Shown in pieces: positions 26,171 to 35,459 of a DNA stretch of 64,000 nucleotides (positions are counted from its first letter, which is position 1; every line of letters begins with the position of its first letter). The notes under the pieces were generated by a model. That model did not search any database, was not told the DNA's origin, and was given only the letters and a program-made list of their open reading frames with translations. The stretch lies in assembly GCA_016787285.1 (NCBI GenBank), contig JAEUUV010000235.1:1-64000 (forward strand), in the 5' to 3' direction. The translations under genes and the position numbers were made by a program. The stretch is from Saprospiraceae bacterium (lineage in GTDB: Bacteria; Bacteroidota; Bacteroidia; Chitinophagales; Saprospiraceae).

Positions 26171-26208
26171 GCCCCTGCAAGCGATCTGCTTGCGGGGGCT
26201 TTTTGTTT
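26171..26208 (+). terminator. Intrinsic terminator after tRNA-Glu
   Basis: A 12-bp stem GCCCCTGCAAGC/GCTTGCGGGGGC (26171-26182 with 26188-26199, one G-T pair) is followed by TTTTTGTTTT. The right arm also holds the -33 box of the next promoter. Confidence 0.9.
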
Positions 26209-26219
26209 TATTATCTTTG
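26190..26219 (+). promoter_or_regulatory. Candidate promoter overlapping the tRNA-Glu terminator
   Basis: TTG (26190-26192) lies in the right arm of the terminator, and TATCTTTG (26212-26219) follows after 19 bases. It would drive the T9SS cargo gene that starts at 26296. Confidence 0.55.
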
Positions 26220-26295
26220 TTCGGCAAATCACTTACATCACCTTTTGCCGGCATCGTTGGGCGCTGTTGCATTTGATCAAAATCACAAGACAGTT

Positions 26296-27420
26296 ATGAA
26301 AAAACAGGCACTTTTTTGCTTATTACTATTGGGCTTGATCCATCCGATAGCCGCCCAGATCACCATCACCAATTCGGTCTTTCCTGTGGTGGGTGACACG
26401 CTGCGTTATCTTTTTGGCAACCAGGCCGGAGCGATAAACCAGATATTCACGCCTCCAGGTGGCCAGCAGGCCTGGAACCTGAGTGGCCTGCAACCTGCTC
26501 AAACCTGGAATCAGATTATGAAAAACCCTGTCTCTGGCTCCGCCCAGGCGTCATTCCCGGGCGCCAGTATCCTGTATAATCCATTAAACTCCACTTCGCA
26601 AGTTTATTTGCAGGTTACCGGCAATCAGGTACTTGATATGGGCTATTTCGGTCTGGATGAGCTGGGCCTGGGCTTGAATTTATTGTTTGACAAGGTGCCG
26701 AATCTGGAAGAAACCTGGGCGCCAATCAACTTTTTTGATCTCCACCAGAGTGCCTCCAATGTTTTAACGGCTTTCGACGCGCCGATAGCGCCGCCCATTT
26801 TACTGAATCTGGTTCCTACTGCCGATTCCTTCCGTATCCGGGTGACGTACCAGCGGGTTAGTGCGGTTGATGCATTTGGTACGCTGGCCATCCCTGGCGG
26901 TACATTTGATGTGCTGCGGAGTAAACGAACCGAGTACAAGTCAACGGCTGTGGATGTAAAGGTGGCACCCTTGGGATGGATAGATATATCCACAATAGGC
27001 GGCCAACAAATACTTCCTTTGGGAACGGATACGATCACGACCTTCCATTTTCTGAACGACGTGTCGAAAGAAGCCATCGCCATTTGCACCTTGAACACTG
27101 CACAAAACGCGGTAACCGGTGTACAGTACAAAGCCATGCCGCCGGCCACCGCCACCTTCGATCCGACCCCGGAAGAAGGACTTTTTCTTTATCCCAATCC
27201 GGTCCGTAACACGCTCTACGTGCATTTCAGGAACGAAGCGGAGGCACCTGTTCAAATGCAACTGCTAAACGCGCAAGGGAGCAAGGTGCTTGAGCAAACA
27301 GTGGCGGCAGGCGGGAAGGACATTCGTATTCCGGTTGCCGATCTAGCCCCCGGCATCTATACGCTGCTTTTGTGGTGTAATGGGGGGGCTGTCGGTCGTG
27401 CCACGGTAGTCAAAATCTGA
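26296..27420 (+). CDS. T9SS type A sorting domain protein of unknown function
   Basis: A 374-residue secreted protein. ATG 26296 starts a signal peptide (MKKQALFCLLLLGLIHPIAAQ). The middle (residues 25-290) is a beta-rich region of unknown family that starts with TITNSVFPVVGDTLRY, seen at the start of several Bacteroidota surface proteins. The last 80 residues are a T9SS type A sorting domain: LFLYPNPVRNTLYVHFRNE, VQMQLLNAQGSKVLEQTV and LAPGIYTLLL. It is predicted to be exported by the type IX system. It follows tRNA-Glu and carries its own candidate promoter. Confidence 0.88.
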   Translation: MKKQALFCLLLLGLIHPIAAQITITNSVFPVVGDTLRYLFGNQAGAINQIFTPPGGQQAWNLSGLQPAQTWNQIMKNPVSGSAQASFPGASILYNPLNSTSQVYLQVTGNQVLDMGYFGLDELGLGLNLLFDKVPNLEETWAPINFFDLHQSASNVLTAFDAPIAPPILLNLVPTADSFRIRVTYQRVSAVDAFGTLAIPGGTFDVLRSKRTEYKSTAVDVKVAPLGWIDISTIGGQQILPLGTDTITTFHFLNDVSKEAIAICTLNTAQNAVTGVQYKAMPPATATFDPTPEEGLFLYPNPVRNTLYVHFRNEAEAPVQMQLLNAQGSKVLEQTVAAGGKDIRIPVADLAPGIYTLLLWCNGGAVGRATVVKI

Positions 27421-27448
27421 GTTGATGATCGGTACAGGTTGCCACCAA

Positions 27449-27497
27449 AAAAACATAAGTTCTTGCGAGTGTTCTGCTTGTGGGGCTTTTTGTTTTT
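27449..27497 (+). repeat. Decayed copy of the tRNA-Glu terminator/promoter module
   Basis: This segment aligns with 26163-26208 with about six substitutions (mostly transitions) and a one-base gap: both start AAAACATAAG and contain TCTGCTTG and GGGGCTTTTTGTTTT. The hairpin is no longer well paired. It follows the T9SS gene stop and precedes the WG-repeat gene, so it looks like a duplication of the intergenic module. Confidence 0.65.
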
Positions 27498-27602
27498 ATA
27501 TTGGCTTCGACAAGTTTAGGGCAAGTGTGGCTTCATATCCTTGGTTATTTATATTTGCATGAAAAAATGATCATAGTTTGCCGTTCCCACAGATTTATTC
27601 TT

Positions 27603-30600
27603 ATGCGTTTGACACTGCTCTTTTTACTCATCATTGCAGCGCCCTACTGTTTTTTCAGTCACCTTGCCGCCCAAAGCACATCGGATTTGGTTCCCTACCG
27701 CCAGGGCGACCTATGGGGGTATGCAGCTTCTGACGGCAAATTGGTACTTCCTCCGCAATTTTCTGAAGCAGGGTTGTTGCAAGACGACCTTGTTCACTTT
27801 GGTTATGAAGACTACTCCTTGGAAAAACTGCTGCCTTTGCAAATGCCCGTCGCCCTGGTACATGCAAAAACGGGTTACGGCTGGCTGAAGGCGGATGGGC
27901 GCTATGCTCTCGAGCCGGTATCCCTACAGCCACCGGTCGCATGGCCGGCAGGCACTAATTTATTTTGGCTGGGTCGCTGCGATTCTCTGATGGATGATTA
28001 TCAGGTTATTAGCATAGCGCTGTTCAATACAAAACTGGAACAGTTGTGCCCTTTTCGGTATGAGAATATCGTGTACTTCGAGAGTGAAGATGGCTTCAAC
28101 CCCAGATGCTCTAATAGCCAAAACCAATATGTGCAGAATTTACGCGCCTGGCGGTACGAATCAGATCACCAATTGCCTACTTGCACAACACCCTATCTCC
28201 CGGTGATTCACAGGGGACTTCATGGGTATATTCGTAATGATGGCTCAGAAGTATTCGCTCCTGTTTGGGATCAGATGATACTGTCGGAGGAAGGGACGGC
28301 AGTTGCCGGCAAAGTTGACAGCCAAACCGGAGGAATATCCTATGTGCTGATAGGACCTGGAAACCGGGCGCTGAAGACCCTTCCCGGCATTGGCGAACCG
28401 GATTTGTTTTATTCCCATGGCCTGTTGCTGGTGCGTTTGCCCGAAGGCGGCTGGCGCTATATGAATGGGCAAGGAGAATGGGCGCTACCAGATACATACC
28501 AGCGGGCCTTCCGGTTTACCCCCTATGGCTGGGGGATCGTGCAGGATTCTGGTGGGAAGTGCAGGGTCATAGACACCCGCGGAAAAACGCTGCTTGAACT
28601 CCGAAATACGAACGCAATTATGCCTTTTGAAGCGAACTTTTACATACAAAAGGCCGATGGACTTTGGTATGCACATGATGCCCAATTCCGCCAAACAGGC
28701 AGTGTAGGGCTGGAGCAAATGCCTTATGCCTTCAGATTTGCTGACCAGACCTACCGCATCGGTCGCCTGAACGGCATACATGGTCTGCTTGATAGTTCAG
28801 ATAGGGTAATGCTCCCGTTCGAGTTTTCTCATACTATGTACGATTACAATAAAACAGTTCGAAGAGAAAAAGGGCAGTTAGAAACGCTCAGATTTCTCGA
28901 AGTAAAACGGGGAAATAAAAAAGGGCTGTACAATGCACGGTTTGAGCAGATAATCCCCTGTGAATTCGATCATTTGAAACTGCATCACGACACAAATTAT
29001 ATTTTTGCCTATTCCAACGGTCGGGTAGCCTTGTATGACAATGCCGGGCGCCGCTGCTTCCCCGGTACATACGATGAAATTATAGTTTCCCATGCGAACG
29101 CGTTGGGTTGTTATGCGGTCCGCAAGGATAGTTTGTGGGGCACGTTTTCGCAAAACGGAGAACCGCAATTGCCGCTGGAGTACCTGAAGCCACCATTTTT
29201 TTCTGGTGATACGCTTTCGTGGCTACCGCGCCGAGGCGGCTGGGATTTTTTTGATAAAAATGGCCGCCTGCTTAAACGGACAAACCTCAAAGCCGAACAT
29301 ATTTGGTCGGTTAAGGACTTTGGCTGCAACAACTGCTACGGAATTTATGCAAAAAATGGCAATGAAAGTTTTTACGCCAACTCCGACGGTACTACTCAGA
29401 TGCCTCTGGAAACCTATACCAATGCCAACCCTCGGGGAGAATTTATTACTGCCTATAAAGACGGCAAAGCCGGTGCTGTGCGCTTCTCCGACCGTAAAGT
29501 GGTGGTTCCCTTCATTTACGAGACCTGCTATCCGGTAAACGGGCAATTTATACTCAAGCGCTTTAAGGAGCACGATTTGCAAATACTCAACCCGAAAAAC
29601 GGCAAAATCCGAACCCTGCCAAAAATTGCAAAAATTGATTCGTTTTCGGAGGGTTTGGCGGTGGTGCATGCCGGGGTGGAATGTGAAGACCGGAACAATT
29701 ACGGGTTCGTGGACTCAAATTTCCAACTGGTCATTCCTCAGCAGTTCAGCACGGCCAGGGCGTTCAAAGGCGGTCTTGCTGCGGTACGCAATGCCGAATA
29801 TCGCTGGGGCCTGATTGATCGGAAAGGGAATTGGGTTGTTGCACCCCGTTTTGAAAAGATCAATTATTTCCAACCCCAACACCGTGTAATTGGCGCTAAA
29901 CCTCCGGGGGGCAAATGGGGATTTATTGATCGTTCGGGCAACTGGCTGCTCCAACCAAACATGGACGAAGTGTATTTGGACAATATGAATGGCAGCGAGC
30001 AGGAACTCGGTTATGCAATGCGGCGCGATGCTGCTACCGGCGTGATGGAATTTGCGATAGTGAATGCGATTACCGGAAAAATAATCTTCGAAAAAAGCAG
30101 CCCACATCCGGTACAAATAACCATTTTTTGGTCCGTCAACCTGGTACACCTGGAGAATTTTCCAATTCCCGGTAAACAGGCCTTGTTGAAGCCGGATGGC
30201 AATTTTTTATTGGAAAACTGTGACTTCATCACCCTGGAAAATCATCTGATTGGTTACATCAAAGATAACCGGTTTCAAACGCTGGTTGAAGCCGCTCCCG
30301 ATCCTTCTCGCAAACCCAGCGCATACCGGGCATCATTTGAAGGCCTCGAACTTCAGCAGTTGTTGTTGCATGACCAGAGCGCTATAGTTGACCGGTCGGA
30401 CATGCTCCTTATCCCGTTTCACAAGGATGCAGAGTACTGGATTTATCCGAAAGCAGGCAGGATCATCAGCCGCCGGAACCGGGGAGATGTGTCTTCGGAT
30501 TTTGTAGTTTACGATACTACGGGGCAACAGATTTCTCAATTTAAATCCGATACGGAGTCATTTGAGGCCATTAGCACCAACCTGTTCCGTACCCGTCAGG

Positions 30601-30764
30601 GCGACAATTATGGCCTGATTGACCTGCGTGAGGGGAAGGAAATTGTTCCTATAGCCTACCGAAAACTTGAAATTATTGAAAAACAAAGACTCATCCGGGT
30701 GGCTACGGACGAAGACGTGTACGGGTATTTTGATTTTTCAGGCAAGCAGTATTTTTCTGATTGA
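27603..30764 (+). CDS. WG-repeat protein
   Basis: A 1053-residue secreted protein with a signal peptide (LTLLFLLIIAAPYCFF, then AAQS). It is built of about 14-15 WG-type repeats of 40-60 residues along its whole length, for example LWGYAASDGKLVLPPQF, KKGLYNARFEQIIPCEF, RWGLIDRKGNWVVAPRF and YGLIDLREGKEIVPIAY. WG repeats form beta-rich, probably propeller- or solenoid-like modules of unknown role. The start at 27603 is chosen for the signal peptide; an ATG at 27567 is also in frame. A -7-like TATATTTG lies at 27550-27557. The stop is three bases from the start of a potassium channel gene, so they are probably co-transcribed. Confidence 0.88.
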   Translation: MRLTLLFLLIIAAPYCFFSHLAAQSTSDLVPYRQGDLWGYAASDGKLVLPPQFSEAGLLQDDLVHFGYEDYSLEKLLPLQMPVALVHAKTGYGWLKADGRYALEPVSLQPPVAWPAGTNLFWLGRCDSLMDDYQVISIALFNTKLEQLCPFRYENIVYFESEDGFNPRCSNSQNQYVQNLRAWRYESDHQLPTCTTPYLPVIHRGLHGYIRNDGSEVFAPVWDQMILSEEGTAVAGKVDSQTGGISYVLIGPGNRALKTLPGIGEPDLFYSHGLLLVRLPEGGWRYMNGQGEWALPDTYQRAFRFTPYGWGIVQDSGGKCRVIDTRGKTLLELRNTNAIMPFEANFYIQKADGLWYAHDAQFRQTGSVGLEQMPYAFRFADQTYRIGRLNGIHGLLDSSDRVMLPFEFSHTMYDYNKTVRREKGQLETLRFLEVKRGNKKGLYNARFEQIIPCEFDHLKLHHDTNYIFAYSNGRVALYDNAGRRCFPGTYDEIIVSHANALGCYAVRKDSLWGTFSQNGEPQLPLEYLKPPFFSGDTLSWLPRRGGWDFFDKNGRLLKRTNLKAEHIWSVKDFGCNNCYGIYAKNGNESFYANSDGTTQMPLETYTNANPRGEFITAYKDGKAGAVRFSDRKVVVPFIYETCYPVNGQFILKRFKEHDLQILNPKNGKIRTLPKIAKIDSFSEGLAVVHAGVECEDRNNYGFVDSNFQLVIPQQFSTARAFKGGLAAVRNAEYRWGLIDRKGNWVVAPRFEKINYFQPQHRVIGAKPPGGKWGFIDRSGNWLLQPNMDEVYLDNMNGSEQELGYAMRRDAATGVMEFAIVNAITGKIIFEKSSPHPVQITIFWSVNLVHLENFPIPGKQALLKPDGNFLLENCDFITLENHLIGYIKDNRFQTLVEAAPDPSRKPSAYRASFEGLELQQLLLHDQSAIVDRSDMLLIPFHKDAEYWIYPKAGRIISRRNRGDVSSDFVVYDTTGQQISQFKSDTESFEAISTNLFRTRQGDNYGLIDLREGKEIVPIAYRKLEIIEKQRLIRVATDEDVYGYFDFSGKQYFSD

Positions 30765-30767
30765 TTT

Positions 30768-31712
30768 ATGCTAAAAATACCACGCATCATCAAAGCCCGC
30801 CCCCTGGATCAGGAATTGGGCTTTGGCAAACACCTGACTACCTCGGGGCGCATGATGAATCCGGACGGTACTTTCAACGTGGAGCGGCAACCGCTCAGTC
30901 GTTGGGATAACACCTATTTCCATCTGGTTTCCATGTCGTGGGGGCGATTTTTACTGGTAATTCTTCTTTGCTATCTGTCCCTTAACCTGCTTTTTTCGCT
31001 GGTATACCTCGGAATCGGGCTGAATCAACTGGAGGGCCTTCAACCGGGAGGTTTCTGGGACAACTTGTACGGGGTTTACTTTTTCAGCACCCAAACACTC
31101 ACAACGGTGGGGTATGGATCGGTCCACCCAATAGGCTGGGGAGCCAATCTGGTTGCTGCTCTGGAGTCATTTACAGGTTTGCTTGCCTTTGCCCTGATTA
31201 CCGGCATGTTGTACGGACGATTTTCGCGCTCCACGGCTAAAGTTGTTTTCAGTCCCAATCTTTTGATTTCGCCTTATCGCACCGGCACCGGCCTCATGTT
31301 GCGCATGGCCAATGCGCGGAAAAGCGAGTTGATCGAAACGGAGGTCAAAGTCTTGTTGACGATGAACCAGACAGACGAGTCCGGTAATCTGACGCGCCGG
31401 TTCTTTGCATTGCCGCTTGAAATTTCAAAGATTTCATTCTTTACATTGTCCTGGACAGTTGTGCATGCCATTGATGAGAACAGTCCATTGTGGGGCTTCT
31501 CCTCGCAAGACCTTCTGGAGGCGAATGCCGAGATCATGGTACTGGTTCAGGGTGTGGATGAAGCCAATCAACAAACGGTTCATACACGCCGCTCATACAC
31601 CGGAGACGAAGTCGTGTTCAACGCCCGCTTCAAACCTGTGGTCGGTCGAAATACAAAGGGCTTGCCCATGGTACTGATGCAACAGATCGGAGCCTATGAA
31701 ACATTGCACTGA
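30768..31712 (+). CDS. Inward-rectifier-type potassium channel (KirBac family)
   Basis: A 314-residue channel subunit. Two membrane helices flank a pore loop with the K+ selectivity filter TTVGYGSVHP (near residue 112). The N-terminus has the slide-helix region (WDNTYFHLVSMSWGRFLLVI) and the C-terminal 170 residues are the Kir cytoplasmic immunoglobulin-like domain (LMLRMANARKSELIETEVKVLL, WTVVHAIDENSPLWGFSSQDL, RRSYTGDEVVFNARF). It would act as a tetramer letting K+ pass the inner membrane. It starts three bases after the WG-repeat gene and is followed by a small lipoprotein gene. Confidence 0.93.
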   Translation: MLKIPRIIKARPLDQELGFGKHLTTSGRMMNPDGTFNVERQPLSRWDNTYFHLVSMSWGRFLLVILLCYLSLNLLFSLVYLGIGLNQLEGLQPGGFWDNLYGVYFFSTQTLTTVGYGSVHPIGWGANLVAALESFTGLLAFALITGMLYGRFSRSTAKVVFSPNLLISPYRTGTGLMLRMANARKSELIETEVKVLLTMNQTDESGNLTRRFFALPLEISKISFFTLSWTVVHAIDENSPLWGFSSQDLLEANAEIMVLVQGVDEANQQTVHTRRSYTGDEVVFNARFKPVVGRNTKGLPMVLMQQIGAYETLH

Positions 31713-31747
31713 GTCCTGCGTTTTGCCCTAAAAATTTGAAACACTAT

Positions 31748-32218
31748 ATGTCTCGTATCACCCTGCTGTTTATTAGTTCTTTGCTGTTCGCTGCCTGCCG
31801 CGGCAGAAATGCCTCTTCCTCGAACACGCCCGCCCAATCCGACCAGACCACCCAAGTCCAGGGCGACCAATTGCCGCCTGATTTCAATGAGTTTTACGAA
31901 AAATTTCACGCCGACAGCCTGTACCAGGTGGCGCACATTTCCTGGCCGCTTCAAGGACTGACGACGGTTCAACTTGACAGCACCCGCCAGGAAAAACAGG
32001 CCATTTACTGGGAAAAGGCCAACTGGCGTATGCACCGCCCGGTCAATTTCAGTTCCGGCGAATTTCAGCGAAAACTTCAGGTATTGGGCGACGAACTGGT
32101 GGTGGAGCACATTTCGTACGCTGCCGCCAACTTCGGCCTCGAGCGTCGCTTCGTCCGCAGCAATCAGGGCGAGTGGGAGTTGATCTACTACGCCGATATG
32201 CAGGAAACCGGACAGTAG
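31748..32218 (+). CDS. Small lipoprotein of unknown function
   Basis: A 156-residue protein with a lipoprotein signal (ITLLFISSLLFAACRG, Cys near residue 17). The mature part has a Ser/Gln-rich linker and one small domain (DFNEFYEKFHADSLYQVAHISWPLQG, LERRFVRSNQGEWELIYYADM), similar in general form to DUF4348-like proteins of Bacteroidota; I am not certain of the family. ATG 31748 is preferred over a TTG four codons upstream. It is 35 bases after the channel gene and may belong to the same transcript. Confidence 0.75.
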   Translation: MSRITLLFISSLLFAACRGRNASSSNTPAQSDQTTQVQGDQLPPDFNEFYEKFHADSLYQVAHISWPLQGLTTVQLDSTRQEKQAIYWEKANWRMHRPVNFSSGEFQRKLQVLGDELVVEHISYAAANFGLERRFVRSNQGEWELIYYADMQETGQ

Positions 32219-32431
32219 AATTGCTTGTCAGTCAACCTGTCTAACCTCAAGTACGGCAAAACTGTCACCCGATTTGCGGTATTTCTGCCAAAAAAACACG
32301 AGCACACGAACAGATTCTGCCAAACCGTCAGGTTTGCCCGGGGTGGCACATTCATTGATTAACCGTGCTCGGTCAAGGATAAACGAACGGTCGAACGGGT
32401 TCCGGTGAGCGGTACTAAAAACACTGATCTC

Positions 32432-32490
32432 AACCAGAAACCCTCCAACCAGAAACCATCCAACCTTTTTAGCCAGAAACCTTCCAACCA
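32432..32490 (+). repeat. ACCAGAAACC-word repeat (family B), copy 3
   Basis: Three AACCAGAAACC units with ATCC/TTCC spacers, one of them interrupted by CTTTTTAG. The block ends 12 bases before the dnaK ATG. The rest of the 284-base gap upstream (32219-32431) holds nothing I can identify. Confidence 0.8.
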
Positions 32491-32502
32491 CTACAAGTTA
32501 TC

Positions 32503-34416
32503 ATGGGAAAAATTATCGGTATTGACTTAGGCACAACCAACTCGTGCGTGGCCGTGATGGTCGGCAACGAACCTACCGTTATCGCCAACGACGAAGGCGC
32601 ACGCACGACTCCTTCCGTCGTGGGCTTTTTGGACAACGGCGAACGCAAGATCGGTGCGCCGGCCAAACGCCAGGCGATCACCAACCCCAAACGTACCGTA
32701 TCTTCCATCAAACGATTTATGGGCATGCGCCACAGCGAGCGCAGCGACGAAATCGGACGCATCCCGTACAAAGTCGTCAAAGGCGACAACGACACCTGCC
32801 GCGTTGACATTGACGGACGCATGTACACCCCGCAGGAAATATCCGCCATCATCCTGCAAAAAATGAAAAAAGTAGCCGAAGACTACCTCGGCGAAACCGT
32901 CACGGACGCCGTTATCACCGTGCCGGCATACTTCAACGACTCCCAGCGCCAGGCCACCAAAGAAGCCGGCGCTATTGCCGGCCTGAACGTGCAACGCATT
33001 GTGAACGAACCCACGGCTGCCGCACTCGCTTACGGCCTCGACAAACGCCACAAAGACATGGTGATTGCTGTGTACGACCTCGGCGGCGGCACATTCGACG
33101 TGTCGGTTCTGGAACTGGGCGGCGGCGTGTTTGAAGTAAAATCCACCAACGGCGATACCCACCTCGGCGGCGATGACTTCGACCAGGTCATCATCGAATG
33201 GCTGGCATCGGAGTTCCAGAACGAAGAAAAAATGGATCTCCGCAAAGACCCGATGGCCCTCCAGCGCCTGAAAGAAGCAGCTGAAAAAGCCAAAATTGAA
33301 CTTTCCGCCGGTCAGGAAACGGAAATCAACCTGCCGTATATCACCGCTGTAGACGGTGTGCCCAAGCACCTGGTGAAAAAACTCAGCCGTGCCCGGTTCG
33401 AGCAGATGATTGACCACCTCGTGCAACGCACGCTCGAACCCTGCCGACTGGCGCTGAAAGACGCCGGCCTGCAGGCAAGTGAAATTGACGAAGTCATTCT
33501 CGTGGGCGGTTCCACTCGTATTCCGCGTATCCAGGAAGCCGTGGAAAAATTCTTCGGCAAAAAACCCAACCGGAGCGTGAACCCCGACGAAGTGGTGGCC
33601 GTAGGCGCCGCCATTCAGGGTGGTGTGCTCAGCGGATCGGTGTCCGACGTGCTGCTGCTCGACGTGACGCCGCTCTCCCTCGGTATCGAAACGATGGGCG
33701 GCGTGTACGATGTGGTAATCGAAGCCAACACGACGGTGCCGACTAAAAAATCCAAATCCTACTCCACGGCTTCAGATAACCAGCCGCAGGTAGAAATCCA
33801 CATTCTGCAAGGCGAACGCCCGATGGCCCGCGACAACCGTTCGGTCGGGCGCTTCATCCTCGACGGTCTTCCGCCTGCCCCGCGTGGCGTGCCGCAAATT
33901 GAAGTAACGTTCGACATTGACGCTAACGGTATCCTGTCGGTGACGGCGCTCGACAAGGGCACCGGCAAGAAGCAAAATATCCGCATTGAGGCCAGCACGG
34001 GCTTGTCTAAAGAGGAAATTGCCCGCATGAAAGCCGAGGCGGAAGCCAACGCCGAAACGGATCGCAAGACCCGCGAACGCGCTGAAAAACTCAACCAAGC
34101 CGATTCGCTGGTGTTCCAAACGGAAAAACAACTGCGCGAGTTCGGTGATAAGGTTCCAGCCAATCACCGGGATAACATCGAAAAGGCTATGGCCGACCTG
34201 CGCGAGGCGCATAAAGCCGAAGACCTCGACCGCATTGACACGGCTTCCGAAGCGCTCAACAATGCCTGGGCAGCCGCCAGCCAGGAAATTTACCAGGCTA
34301 CACAGGCCGCCAACGGTGGCAGTACGGAAGGTGGCCCGACCGGCGGTGGCGGTGCGCATGCCGGCAACGGCGCGGGCAACACGCAGGATGTGGAGTTTGA
34401 AGAAGTGAAAAACTAA
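32503..34416 (+). CDS. dnaK: Molecular chaperone DnaK (Hsp70)
   Basis: A 637-residue Hsp70 of normal length. The ATPase domain starts [19 protein letters not shown], with [15 protein letters not shown] and [17 protein letters not shown]. The substrate-binding domain begins after [17 protein letters not shown]. The C-terminal lid ends in a Gly-rich tail and acidic VEFEEVKN. It refolds proteins with DnaJ and GrpE, which are not in this window. No heat-shock operator is seen; the leader holds a family B repeat instead. A clear terminator follows, so it is monocistronic. Confidence 0.98.
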   Translation: MGKIIGIDLGTTNSCVAVMVGNEPTVIANDEGARTTPSVVGFLDNGERKIGAPAKRQAITNPKRTVSSIKRFMGMRHSERSDEIGRIPYKVVKGDNDTCRVDIDGRMYTPQEISAIILQKMKKVAEDYLGETVTDAVITVPAYFNDSQRQATKEAGAIAGLNVQRIVNEPTAAALAYGLDKRHKDMVIAVYDLGGGTFDVSVLELGGGVFEVKSTNGDTHLGGDDFDQVIIEWLASEFQNEEKMDLRKDPMALQRLKEAAEKAKIELSAGQETEINLPYITAVDGVPKHLVKKLSRARFEQMIDHLVQRTLEPCRLALKDAGLQASEIDEVILVGGSTRIPRIQEAVEKFFGKKPNRSVNPDEVVAVGAAIQGGVLSGSVSDVLLLDVTPLSLGIETMGGVYDVVIEANTTVPTKKSKSYSTASDNQPQVEIHILQGERPMARDNRSVGRFILDGLPPAPRGVPQIEVTFDIDANGILSVTALDKGTGKKQNIRIEASTGLSKEEIARMKAEAEANAETDRKTRERAEKLNQADSLVFQTEKQLREFGDKVPANHRDNIEKAMADLREAHKAEDLDRIDTASEALNNAWAAASQEIYQATQAANGGSTEGGPTGGGGAHAGNGAGNTQDVEFEEVKN

Positions 34417-34460
34417 GCGGCTGTTGGCGGTCAGTGCCACTAATTGTCGGAAAATATCGG

Positions 34461-34495
34461 AGAGCCATCCCGGAAACGGGGTGGCTCTTTGTTTT
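34461..34495 (+). terminator. Intrinsic terminator after dnaK
   Basis: A 12-bp stem AGAGCCATCCCG/CGGGGTGGCTCT (34461-34472 with 34477-34488, one G-T pair) with a GAAA loop is followed by TTGTTTT. Confidence 0.88.
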
Positions 34496-34519
34496 AAAGC
34501 ACATCTTTCCAGTACTTTG
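34488..34519 (+). promoter_or_regulatory. Candidate promoter of the AraC gene
   Basis: TTTG (34488-34491) and GTACTTTG (34512-34519) are 20 bases apart, close to the Bacteroidota promoter form. The -33 box overlaps the tail of the dnaK terminator. Confidence 0.45.
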
Positions 34520-34542
34520 CCTGCCGTTTTCAAAACCGTACC

Positions 34543-35448
34543 GTGAAAAAAATTCCCACATACAGCATTTGCAACCTCTTAGGCTCCGACCAGTGTTTCA
34601 CCGAATTTCTGATCACCCGGATCGGCGATTTCATGCGGGCGCACGACAACCTGTATTTCCCGCACCGGCACACCTTTTTTCAGATCGTGCTGTTCACAGA
34701 AGGCGGCGGTACGCACTCCATTGATTTTCAAAAATTTCAGGTCATTCCGCACCAGGTATACGCCATGGGGCCTGGCCAGATTCACACCTGGGAGTTTGAG
34801 CCGGATACGGACGGGTACATCATCAACTTCAACGAGAGTTTTTTTACAGCCATTTGCCACAATCCGAACTTCGTGTCGGAGTTTCCGCTGTTTAATGCCG
34901 TGAGCGGCAAGCCGGTGAATATTCTGGAGGCCGAGTGTTGTGGCGAGGTGCATGCGCTGCTGGAGCGCATGCTGAACGAATTTCGGGCCGACCACCATTT
35001 CAAGCAGGAAATGCTCCGCGCCATGCTGCTCCAACTTTTGGTGATGCTTTCGCGCCAACTCCCGCGCATGGAGCACGCGCGCATTTCGCGTACCCAATTG
35101 ACCACCTTGCGCAATTTTGAGCGCCTGATTGAGGAGCATTTCCGGGAAAAACGCCTGCCACGCGACTATGCCGAGCTGCTATTCATCACGCCCAATCACC
35201 TGAATGCCCTGGTAAATGCAGCCATCGGAAAACCCGCCGGAGAGCTTATCCGCGACCGGGTGCTGCTGGAAGCCAAGCGGCTGTTGGCCAATTCGGACCT
35301 GAACATTTCCCAGATCGCTTCCGCACTGAACTTTGAAGACAACGCCTACTTCACGCGGTTTTTCAAAAAATACACCGGCGTTTCACCGGAAACTTTCCGG
35401 CAGGATTATGCCAAAAATGCCGTGGCAGCAGGGGTGACTCCGTCATGA
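34543..35448 (+). CDS. AraC family transcriptional regulator
   Basis: A 301-residue regulator with a GTG start (34543). The N-terminal half is an AraC-type cupin ligand-binding domain (FPHRHTFFQIVLFTEGGG, MGPGQIHTWEF). The C-terminal 100 residues are the double helix-turn-helix DNA-binding domain, with LLANSDLNISQIASALNFED and the signature AYFTRFFKKYTGVSPETFR. Its targets and inducer are unknown; the nearest possible target, downstream on the other strand, is the cobalamin adenosyltransferase gene with which it is convergent. Confidence 0.93.
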   Translation: MKKIPTYSICNLLGSDQCFTEFLITRIGDFMRAHDNLYFPHRHTFFQIVLFTEGGGTHSIDFQKFQVIPHQVYAMGPGQIHTWEFEPDTDGYIINFNESFFTAICHNPNFVSEFPLFNAVSGKPVNILEAECCGEVHALLERMLNEFRADHHFKQEMLRAMLLQLLVMLSRQLPRMEHARISRTQLTTLRNFERLIEEHFREKRLPRDYAELLFITPNHLNALVNAAIGKPAGELIRDRVLLEAKRLLANSDLNISQIASALNFEDNAYFTRFFKKYTGVSPETFRQDYAKNAVAAGVTPS

Positions 35449-35459
35449 AATGCGGCATA

